From contig PYST01000479.1 in the NCBI GenBank assembly GCA_003049485.1, positions 1-24,098 of the forward strand: a DNA stretch of 24,098 nucleotides. The letters run 5' to 3'. This DNA is from Ophioceras dolichostomum. Its lineage: Eukaryota; Ascomycota; Sordariomycetes; Magnaporthales; Ophioceraceae. Positions within the stretch are counted from its first letter, which is position 1. The number at the start of each line of letters is the position of its first letter. Shown in pieces: positions 10,483-20,400 of the stretch. The translations under genes and the position numbers were made by a program. Under the pieces are notes generated by a model. It saw only the letters and a program-made list of their open reading frames with translations, searched no databases and was not told the origin of the DNA.

Positions 10483-11091
10483 GATACCTAGGTATGTTGC
10501 TGAATATTCTGTGGGGAAGGAGGGGAGGATCGACGTGCGGATACCCGTCAGCGTGCTGGGATGTTTGATATGGATGGGGTGCAGTAGAAGGATTCCGGTT
10601 GGATTCTCGTGCGATATGTACAGATACGGGAGTGTTTGTCTGGATACGGGGTACGCGGCATGGAGTTTCTTTGGACGACATCAATCAATCCCGCTCTTCG
10701 TAGCAGAGGCCGATGTATATAATACCACCAGTGTTAGAGTTTGGCTCTGTCATTTCTTGTTTGTTCTCGTTTGCAATCAATTGTGGCCATGCTTGATTGA
10801 CTGCTTCACACAGATATAGGAGTGTTGCTTGTCATCAAAATCCGTCATTATTAGCGAGCCTGGGTTACACATCATGTTTCGATTGCTGACTCCTGCTAGG
10901 CTGTGATAACGCGAAGTCCAATCCCGTCCGGAAGCAACAATTTCCATCTCAATCTGTCTTGTACGGTCAGGTTATTCTTCTGTTTGTTCTGTCTTGCTGT
11001 CTTGTATCGCTGCGCCCCATTCTCCCCTCCTTCCCTATTACCCAGTCTGTTCTTCTGCCGTCTACAGTTCTCGTTCTTGTCCTGTTCCACT
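10483..11091. other. Convergent intergenic region
   Basis: This is the space between the 3' ends of the NAPE-PLD-like gene (+) and the P450 gene (-). It holds the perfect palindrome ATACCTAGGTAT at 10484-10495 immediately after the NAPE-PLD stop codon. No gene is seen; the region should contain the poly(A) signals of both transcripts, which I cannot pinpoint. Confidence 0.5.
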
Positions 11092-13008
11092 TCAGACCTC
11101 CTTCCTCAACCTCCGCATTCTAATCACTGCGCCCCTCGGCGGGATGGACGACGAGCCCATCGCGATGTTCTTGTACCTCTCCGTCACGCCCTCCGGCAGC
11201 GAGATGTCGTACTCCAGCAGGATGCGCGCGAGGATCAGCTTGATCTCGTTCGCGGCGAAGAAGCGGCCGGGGCAGGCGTGGCGGCCGAAGCCGAAGCCCA
11301 TGTCCGTTTCTGTCACAGACACGAACTGGAACTGCTCCTTATTCGTCTTGGCGTCGAGGCCGGATGGCGGCGCGTCGCCGCCGGTGCGGATGCGGTAGAA
11401 GCGGTAAGGGTCGAAGGTCTGGGGTTGATGATGGCGGCGGTGGCGAGGTGGTTAGTGGTCTATATCTAAACTAGGGCACCAGTAGATGGATGCGGAGCAG
11501 TAGCATGTGCGAGGGAAAAGGAGGAGGCACTCACGTTTGCCTTGTGGAACAGAGTCTGGTCGCGTGTAATAGGGCCGTAGGGGACCTCGATGGTGGAGCC
11601 TCCTGGGAAGTGCGTCCCGTCCTTGAGGGTGACGTCCTTCATCACCGCCCTCACGAACCGGTCTAGTCCAGCTGGGTTCATCCGGTGGGACTCCTTCATG
11701 GTGCTGTCGAGCAGCTTCATGTGGAACAGGGCCTGCGAGGTCATCACGCCGTCGTGCTCGGCTAGCACGGTCTCGATCTCCTTCCTCAGGTCCGGGATGA
11801 CCTCGGGGTAGGCGACGAGGTCGAACAGGATCTGCGTCACCGTCCGCGTCGTGGTGTGGATGGCAGCCATGCTCAGCCCGAGCTGGTGCACAGCGATCTC
11901 CTCCTCCTTGACGCCCTGGTCGACGCCCTTTGTCAGCATCCATTGCAGCATGTCGTCCTCGGGCACTGGCTCGCCTCGCATCATCCGCCCGCGCCGGTCG
12001 CGGAGGATCGGCAGGAGGAACGCCTTGGCGTCTGCGCGGTGCTTGTCGATCCGCTTGAGCTCCGGAGTAAAGAACCGCCCGATCGGCCGGCTCCAGCGTG
12101 ACCATGACTTGAGCGCCCGCACGGCCTGGAAGACGTTGACGGTGTAGTTGATACTAGCGTCGAGCCATTCCTCCCGCTTGCAGAGCTCAGGTCCGATGAA
12201 GATGCGGCCGGACACCGTCGCGACGATCTCGAGCAGGGCGTTTTCGATGCCGACGGAAGTCCAGCTTTCGGATTGGGGGAGGAGTCGCTTCACGGTCTGG
12301 TCTACTTCGGCGCTGATGAGGGGGTTGATGCGTGCTAATCGGGGATAGTGCCAGCAAAGAAGTCAGTTGGCTGCACAGCGCACAGTCTCGGTTCGCTCGG
12401 GAGTCGTTACCTGGATCGGCGATTATCTAACGTACCAAGGTTTCGTGTAAGATCCGATCGCACCATGCGTGCGACGAACTCGTCCCTTTCTGGGGAGATG
12501 ACGCCGGTATATCGGCTTTCAAGGATCTATGTGTGGCCATCATCATCAGCCATGGCTCGCATCACAACCACTAACAATTGAGCAAGAGGTATCACTTCGG
12601 CACGCCGAGCCGAGCGAGATAAGGGTGGTTCGAACTGACAGTATAGAACGGACGCCAATTGTTAATCTGATCGTCCGGCAGCTTCCTCATCTCGTCCAGA
12701 TACTCGGCGGGCACCACGATCATCTCGCCGTCGGAGGTTGTGAGCCTGTGCACGACATTCCGGAACTTGCGATAGCCTTCGGCGTAGATGCCCATGGCCC
12801 CGTCGCGAAACGCCTTCTCCCTCGCCAGCGCCGTGCCGTACTCCGCGCCGAGCAGGGGGAACTTGGACATTGCTCGGCGTCGACGCAGCTGTGGGATCGC
12901 CCACATGCCCGCGAGGAAAACCAGTGCTCCCAAGAGGAGCAGAGGCGTCAGGCCGCTGCCGCCTCCGCCGACGTGTTGGGCGATGAGATCAAATGGTGGC
13001 AAACCCAT
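11092..13008 (-). CDS. Cytochrome P450 monooxygenase
   Basis: Four exons on the minus strand, 13008-12640, 12526-12436, 12334-11535 and 11418-11092, with matching phases (0, 1, 0), give 528 residues. A membrane anchor (LLLLGALVFLAGMWA, about residues 22-37) is followed by an Arg-rich stop-transfer stretch. Further landmarks are a second exon with RYTGV and FVARMVRSDL, the I-helix as AAIHTTT (about 310-316) where many P450s have AGxDTT, the K-helix ESHR (Glu368, Arg371), and the heme loop FGFGRHACPGRF with the ligand Cys469. The AxIHTT helix and overall pattern recall fungal terpenoid/ent-kaurene-oxidase-like P450s, but substrate and CYP family cannot be assigned here. No polyketide, peptide or terpene synthase is adjacent, so a biosynthetic cluster is not evident. 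Microsomal location is inferred from the anchor. The weakest junction is the first donor (GTCAGT). Confidence 0.85.
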
Positions 13009-15692
13009 GTTTTTGTTTGCCCCCTTGGTTGCCGAGCACGGTTGGTTGGGGAGGGTTCGGTCGAAAGATCGGTCGGAAGCCCCCGATCAGGCACCGATTT
13101 CCAAATCTTTGATGAACAGAGGAACACAGTTCGGACCGGATGGGAGAGACGACAGATTGGAAAATAGAGTCAGATGAGATGATGAGAACAACTACTACGC
13201 AAAAAGTCGGGTTCGAAATGGGAACAAAGTCTTTCATATATCTCTGCTCGCTTCTTCAGTTCATCGCCCCCGCAGCGACAGTGTTCCAAGTGGCCGGTTT
13301 CCCCCCCATCTACAGAGCTGGCGGGACGACGGACTGTTCCTCATTTGTGTAGATCCAGGCATGCATGCTTGAAGGAATATGGGAGGGGAGGGGGCGAGCC
13401 ACTTAGTGCACTCTAAAACAGTTTCGCATATCACCATACACCCACGAACGAAGAAGATACGAGGGGAATACGACGGACAGGCTCGGCCGAGAAGTGCAAC
13501 CGATGCACGAATGCAGCGGAAACTGGAGGGGCAACTGGCGAGTAGGTACCTACCTAGTCATCACGCACGACTCGGGAAGGGGGTATCCCGGCGGACTAGA
13601 ACCTGTGTCGGGCATATCTGGTACGGATACCTATCTGGGACCAACATGGCTTGGTAGGTCGCCAATTACTTACCCCGCTCACCTGGACCTCTGGCAATGG
13701 CTGGCGTTATCGTAGATACTATTCATTGCTACATCTAGTGCGGTGTTGGTGCGGTCGTGGGTAGGCAATGAAGTCGTTTTGAACTCAAATCCGTCCCATC
13801 CTGATGACGAAGTATGCTGACCGCTAGTCGACAAGATCGCTGGCTGCCACCTGGGATAGCTGCTAGCAGCTTCCCAGAGATCCTTACATGCAGGGAGGTG
13901 AGCTCGTAGGGATAGTAGAGCTATCGGGTAGTGACGAGAGAATCGGTCTCCGGAACACTCGTTTCCCGTTCAGCCGGCACAGGGTTCTGTGCCGCGGGCT
14001 GCTGGCGGGTGGAGCGGCTTGCAGAGGAAGAGAGGGGAAGAACAGATAGATTGACAATGCGAGCACTGGCCAGATCGACGCTAAGTGGCTCAACTACCGA
14101 GCCAATGACGTGCATAGCCATTGTCCTTCCCGACTTCCCACGTAGCATCGGCTTGGTTCTCATAATCCACTTTTCGACGGCTCTTTTTTTGTTCAACGTT
14201 CCAGTACGACATTGACCCCCCCGTCACCGCACAGTTTTGAGTGACCGGTGCAGAATAATCGGAAAATTAGTGGCCGATGAGCGCACTTATGTGGTACTAG
14301 TAGAGGGTCGGTCACTTATGCTGACAACGGACGGATGAATCCAACGTATACACGCAACCGCAGCTGCAAGCAAGAGAGGCAGATGTTCCGGATATTTCTA
14401 GACTGGCTCGTGGGCGCTGATCTGATCCCTGTTCGTCCGGATCCCATACCACCTGACTGGGTACCTCCCTCTGTCAGCGTGCCGAGAGCCAACCTTGACT
14501 CTGGCTGCGGAGTTTCAGAGAAATCTTCGAGGGGAAGCAATACTACATGAGTCAGAAACTGCCCATCTGGCGGAAGGTCGGAAGCTCAATGCAATCGGGA
14601 TGGTAGCAGCTCGGGGCTACAGCTGAGAATGTGTAGTCAGTGCCCTGTGCATGATGAATCGTGCCGCGTGGGGTAATAGTATTTGCCTGGCTTGGGAGAA
14701 GCCGAGGTGCAGTGCCCGCACTCGGGCGGATTCAGGGCTGATAAAAAATCCCGATACGGACTACTAGTATAAAATCGACACTTGCCTGCTTGGACTCCAA
14801 ACCCTAACTAGAAGGCCCAAAGTACGAATACGTTGGAGGCGAAAACGAACGCGACCGCAGATCTTCCACCCAGAAGGGGTCGTAAAAGGGGTAGAAGGTA
14901 ACCCGATTTTGCTAGCGGAGAGGTAGACTACCACTGATTACTACTAGTATAATGTTGACAGCACGCTTTAGCGTTGGGTGTCATTGCCTCTAGACGCATG
15001 ACGAGTACGATATGTATCATACAGCTGACCTCTTCGTATTCACCACAGGTGTAGCATCAGATAGGTTCCTAGCCGGGCAGCGTATTCCATCCCACACTGA
15101 CTCTTTGTAGCCTTGGAGCAGGGAGACGAGTAGGGCCGAGAGCATAAGGATGGGAGGACGACTAGCCCCGGAAGGAGTTAATATAATTACTAATATACCA
15201 CTTAGCCACACTTGGTAAAATTTCTCACAAGCTTTCGTTGGATACGCTCCGAGTCTGCCTCCACACAGTCTCCGATACTACTACCTAGGTAAGTACCTAA
15301 ATACTGATAGTTAACAGTTTCTTTTACCATCATGGGCTACAGGCGCCATGTGTGAGGCGAGTAGGGTCAAATAGGACGACACAGACAGGTTATTGTTACC
15401 CCGCGCCAGCCGGACCTTGACTGGTCTGGCATTTGTGTCCAAGACAATTAGCTGTTTAACGATGTGCAGGTCGCCGGGCCGGTGTCTCGTGCAGTGCAGA
15501 AGCAAGACAAAACAGCTCATGAGGGGTTCCGAGGCCAGTATCGACAGCGTGTGTTCGAGCCGTCTTCGGTCCTGTCTCTATTCCTTTCGCGCCCCCGAGA
15601 AATTTTATTTTAATTCTAGGAACAAAGGAGGAATAAGTGTCAGCTTCTAGCCAGAAATGGGGCTTTTGAAATGCGAACAATGTTGGTTTAAC
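13009..15692. other. Gene-poor stretch of about 2.7 kb
   Basis: I can support no gene. The first few hundred bases are the presumed promoter and leader of the P450 gene (minus strand). Open frames are short and motif-free. Visible structure is limited to TAGGTACCTACCTAG-type motifs (13542-13557, 15283-15298) and a 13-bp direct repeat at 14760 and 14940. The stretch could be decayed mobile DNA, but no transposase, reverse transcriptase or terminal repeat is readable. Confidence 0.5.
14760..14952. repeat. 13-bp direct repeat 180 bp apart
   Basis: ACTACTAGTATAA occurs at 14760-14772 and 14940-14952, both followed a few bases later by GACA. The intervening 167 bases show no coding sequence. It could mark a small insertion flanked by duplicated target or simply be chance in an AT-richer segment. 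Confidence 0.5.
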
Positions 15693-16826
15693 CTACTTTT
15701 CAGCCTCGAACCCACCCGACCTTCCATCCCGCCTCGCCTCTATTATATTGCAGGTTGGACATCTGGCGTAGATGTTGATGTTTATGCGCATCTGAACTCT
15801 CCGAGGCGAATTTGAATTGAGGAGACTGTCAAAGGATACCTCTTGGGGGTAACCGCCAGTGTCTTCGGTGAGCGTGAAATATTTCGCCTTGATTATACAG
15901 CCCCACCCCCCGTCCCGAAACTTGGCCTCCATCGCGGCGTCGAAGACTTGAGCGCTGTCAATGAACCCCAGGTTGATCGGATATTCGTCCCCCATAATGT
16001 CTTCGAGGATAAAGTACGGCCCGAAGTCGAGCGGGACTTCTGGCTGGGTCATGGCAGTCTCCAACCGCAGCAGGGTCCGGCATACGGTGGATCCGAACGC
16101 CAAGATGACCGTGGCTCCTGTCCGTATATCGCCGCCAAGTCTGCTCAGAAAAGTCGTCAAGGCATTCGTTCATCTTGTATATCATGAGGGAGCCCAAGGC
16201 CGCCACGTAGTTCTGGGTGGTAGAGGTCTGAGTCTGGATGACGGTGAGCTGTTGCTCGATCGTGCTGAACCGGCCTTCAGTATGCTCGAAATTGTTCTGC
16301 ATGCGTAGCCTGGTAGTCCAGGAAAGTCAGCAAAAGGTACGAACACTACTATTACGAACTTTGTTAAAGAGAAATGCAAAGATGTCTAGTACCCGACGGC
16401 GGTGATGAGCAGCGTCTCTATGGTGCTGACGTAACGCACCACATCCTCGTGGAACTTGTCGATCTCTTTCTTCTGGAAGCGCCATTGGACTTTCTTCATC
16501 GCATCTCGCGGCACGTCGCGCGAACCACCAGACGACAGACTGGCAGCATATTTCTTGATCTTGGCGTCTACTCCTTCAAGCCTCCGTTTGGCTTCGGCGA
16601 CAACATCCTCGAGATCGGTCTTTATCTCGTTGAGGTCGGGGGTGTTGCAATGCTTGGTGCAGAAGTCATCAGCGCGGGCGGTCACGCGGCGGAGGGCCTT
16701 GAGCTGCCCGACAAGCGACTGGTACTCCTAGGCCGACCCGCGACTGTCGTCGAGGAGCTCGAGGAGGTCTCTGATGAGCAGGCCGACCGAGATGAAATCA
16801 CCGACTGCGCCGAACGTCACGTCCAT
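15693..16826 (-). pseudogene. Broken ubiquitin-like-domain (ULD_2-type) fungal protein gene
   Basis: Minus strand from ATG 16824-16826. The N-terminus, MDVTFGAVGDFISVGLLIRD, is typical of fungal NLR-associated and ubiquitin-like-domain proteins. A helical region follows (ADDFCTKHCNTPDLNEIK, FQKKEIDKFHEDVVRYV). An intron at about 16392-16310 joins in phase 2, then comes a coiled coil (TEGRFSTIEQQLTVIQTQTS) and a C-terminal ubiquitin-like region (GPYFILEDIMGDEYPINLGF to KYFTLTED) ending near ARCPTCNI, a two-Cys knuckle. Two lesions are present: TAG at 16728-16730 (codon 33, between GSA and EYQSLV), and a frame change near the four-A run at 16149-16152, after which the conserved sequence continues one frame over (FLSRLGGDIR). 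The gene is transcribed divergently from the hydrolase/ubiquitin-like gene at 17421. Intact relatives have no established biochemical activity. The breaks could also be sequence errors. Confidence 0.7.
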
Positions 16827-17420
16827 GCCATTTCGCCGGGGGCATTGGAAGATGTGGTTGTGGAGTAGGTGAAGAGCGCGCGATGCGCGGTCAGACTGAT
16901 GATTGATTGAGGGATTGAGGCCGCCCTTCCTTCAAAACGAGGCGACCCGGCGGCCAGCAAAGTAGAATAAAAGCAGCTGCATGATGGCTTGGCCGACCAA
17001 TGAGTCTTTCCGACGGCCACCCTCTGCAGGGGGAATTACGGAAGTAATTCAGTACCGACCCCCCTACCAGGTACCTTACCGTATTTCGTGACGTCCAACA
17101 ACTGGCACAACTAGAATTGAGTCCAGAATGTTTGGGCGCCGTTATATGGTGTGTGTATCCCGTGCTGCAGAGGGACTACACTCAAGCATTTGAGGCCGAA
17201 TTCTATTAGCCCTCCGGTTGTCCCTGGTTCGAACCAAAGGTCCTTTCCGGCTAAGGTGGTTCGTCGGGTACTGGGACCGCCCCGGCTTGGCGACGGTGAT
17301 GACGACCGCCACCCACTTCAAGTAAGCAAGGTACAGAGTAGATGAAACGATGAAACATGTTCTTGAGGCCATCGCGCAGGAGTCATCGACCAGCGAGGAT
17401 CTCCCGTGTCTTCTGTCGCA
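16827..17420. promoter_or_regulatory. Divergent promoter region between two ubiquitin-like genes
   Basis: This 594-base gap separates the start codons of the disrupted ubiquitin-like gene (-) and the large hydrolase/ubiquitin-like gene (+), so it must contain both 5' regions. No strong TATA box or operator is evident to me. GGTACC-centred motifs occur near 17066-17078. The stretch GGTTCGAACC at 17226-17235 looks like a tRNA T-loop but has no supporting stems. Confidence 0.4.
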
Positions 17421-20400
17421 ATGAGCAGCTTCTTCAAGAAGCTCTCCAATCGGAAGAAGGAGAGGAGGCAGAAGGCGAAGACAGACTGGAAGGAGGACGC
17501 GCTCCAATTGCAGGCGGGGCCTGACAGTACCTCCGCCCCCCCCTCCCCGAGACCGTCGTTGAAACCGCGAGCCGAGGGCGGCTCCACATCGGAAGTAGCC
17601 AAACGGGATCCGGCTGTGCCTACGGGCCCCAGCAGCTCCGGGAAAGAAAGATCCACGACAGCGGTGTCGGTGGCGCGTCTTCTTCCGTCACCCTCGCCGT
17701 CCCGTGACCAGCCGATGCCACACGATTTCGACCTCGAACCGCACGGACTGTTTATCCTGCACCCTACCGCCGAGGTGTACGTCGAGGCGGAAGCCATCGA
17801 AATTGAGTAGGTGCTTTTCGTCCGCCCTGCTGCGGTGTATCTGTGTGTGCGTCGAGTCTCCAAAATCGACTCGACAGGACATGAACTGATGACTCCACCA
17901 CACGGCTTCCCAATCACCCACCAACCGCACCAGCATCGTGGCAGTCCACGGTCTGAACGGCACAGCGCGCAAAACATGGACCCACCCAGCCTCTGGCATC
18001 TTCTGGTTAGAAGACCTGCTCCCGGAAGCTGTGCCCAACTCACGTATCATGACGTTCGGGTACGATTCAGGACTGGCGTTCAGCAGGTCGACGGCTGGAC
18101 TGGAGAACTTCGCAAGAGACCTACTTAATCGGTTGAGGATGACGCGGAATTCTTATGAGGTAGGTGATTGAGAATGCTCCTATTGCAACCTACCTCTAAA
18201 GAAGAAGCAAAACTGTGCGTCACGAGCATCGGGATGGTTGACGTTGAACTTGAGAGACTGATGACTGAGGACTGGGAGACAGGCCAAGAAACGCCCACTC
18301 GTCTTCGTCGCCCACAGCCTGGGCGGTATTGTAGTCAAGAAGGTAATGCTTTCCCCCACATACTATAAAGCGAGGTGGAATTCACTGAACATTCACAATT
18401 CCTAGGCGTTGATCATCGCCCACGAAGATGGCGACACCTACGGCGCCATCCTCCGTGCGACGACGGGTATCGTCTTCATGGGCACGCCGCACCGCGGCTC
18501 TGACCTCGTCAAGTGGGCTGTCGTGCTGGCAGACTTAATCAACACAGCTGGACTTGGTCAAGGAGTCATACGCAAGACACTGATCAAGAACCTCGAGACC
18601 GAGTCGGCCGTGCTGACCCAGATCGCGGGGCAATTCGTGCCAAGAGCGAAGCCGCCACTCAAGATCATGAGCTTTGTGGAGCAGCAGGTTGAAAGACCGC
18701 TCAAGAGTTTGGTCCGTATAAGCTTGCGCTGTCATGTCTGTTATCATAGCAGAGAAGTGACATTTGCCGTTGTGGGGTTCCTGATGACTGACAACACTGA
18801 TGATCCCCAGATTGTGCCTGAGTACTCCGCCATTTTGGGACTGCCCAACGAGATGATAATCCCGCTCAACGCCAGCCACAGGAGCATGTGCAGATTCCGC
18901 GGGCCCAGCGACCAGAATTACGTCCTGGTTGAAGCAGTTCTCAAGGAGTTGGTGGTGCAGTCACAGGATACAACCCCTGAGCCCTTGAAAGTGATCCCTG
19001 GAGACGCGCCCGAGCTTCTTCGCAGGCTCTCTATAATTCGCACTCTGACGGGCGGAGATGTCATCCACCGAAGCCCCTACTACGTAAGTTGTGTGATCTA
19101 ACCCTATTACTCCCAAGCGAGATGAATTAGCGCTACACAACGGATTTCTTACTATCATCCCCACAAGTAGGCTGGCCTACTCGATGCGGCCTACACTTCA
19201 ACCTCTACAAGCGCGACAACATCAGATGTGGGAACGTCATCACCGCCGCCAGATCTAGGCGTCCCTTTCTCGACCCCAGGGACACCAGACATTTCTCCAC
19301 AGCCTCGCTTGTCACCAGCCGTGGTGCCGGCCGGGACGCTGTTCGACGCCGACAGGCCGTCGTCGTCGCCACCTGCGCGTCCCCCTCCTCCCGAGAGAGT
19401 GACGCTTCGCATTGAAGGCATCCAGAGAAATCTCACGCTGTACAACTACGACAACAACCTGCCCATCTCGCCCGTCCTGCAGCTGGACGGCACAACCCTG
19501 CTCGAGGATCTGACAGAGCGAATTCTAAGAGCGGTTCCTGGTATTACTTGCCCTCCTCCCCTAGCTGCTTAAACATCACTCTCCTCCATAAGCCACAGGA
19601 TAGACAAGATGTAAGCCAGCCTACTTACCGGCTTCTAATTACTGCCTACCTACCTAGACATGAAGTTCCTCCGCGGCTTCAAATTCCCCAACCAGGCCGG
19701 CACCATTCGCGAGACCTGGGACGACATCCTCACCGTCCCCGTCGAAGTCACCGCCGGCCGGCCGAGCTACGACCGTCGCGCCGGGCTGAAGATCAACATC
19801 ACTCAGCCCATCGCCGCGTTCTTCAGCCGCGTGTTCCCGAACCCCGTCGACGCCAGGCTGCATGTCAGACAGGGCGGACAGGTGGGCGATCCATCCTCCC
19901 AGAAGTTGCAGTCGCCGACGCCGATGGCAGGCGTGGCGGGGGTTTTCATCGAGGTGAGCAGGCGGGACCGCATCGACGACAAAGGGGAAGAAGAATTCCG
20001 GATCATGTTCCACCGGACCGTCAGGATCCCGGAGACGGGGAAGGCGTATCCGCTGCCGTTGGGGCTCGGCACGTTCCCCCTCTTCGACGTGAGAATGTTC
20101 AGTCCCGCGCTGCCACCAGGGATGGTGGACAAGGGAGGGTTATTCCTCCCTATGTACCGTGAGTACTGCTGCAATCTTCTTTGCTGCTTAGCCTCGTTGC
20201 CTGCCTGCCTAGCCTCCAGAGCATGCTCGCTACCATTTCTCGGGGTAGATGGTAGTGTCATCAGCTAACGAGGCATCGCCGCCGGCTGGCTGGAAACGGC
20301 ATGCAGAAATGGAGGCCATGTGGATTGGCTTCTCGAAGCCCAAAGATGGCAAGAAATTCGCCATCCGTCCGTTTTTGGGCGGCGTGAATGGGATCTCGGG

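Noticed and set aside
11466..12105. Arg/Ala-rich open frame antiparallel or offset to the P450
   Set aside because: It is a shadow frame of the P450 coding exon, which carries the I-helix, ExxR and matching splice phases.
11092..13008. Secondary-metabolite gene cluster around the P450
   Set aside because: No backbone synthase, dedicated regulator or transporter is present in the neighbouring sequence.
17190..17245. GGTTCGAACC resembling a tRNA T-loop
   Set aside because: On either strand the flanking bases do not form a T-stem, and no anticodon arm or acceptor stem is readable nearby.
19660..20158. Separate gene starting at ATG 19660
   Set aside because: The preceding exon ends in phase 1 and the acceptor at 19657 supplies exactly the two bases needed, so a continuous reading frame is the simpler model. 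It is kept as an alternative in the main entry.
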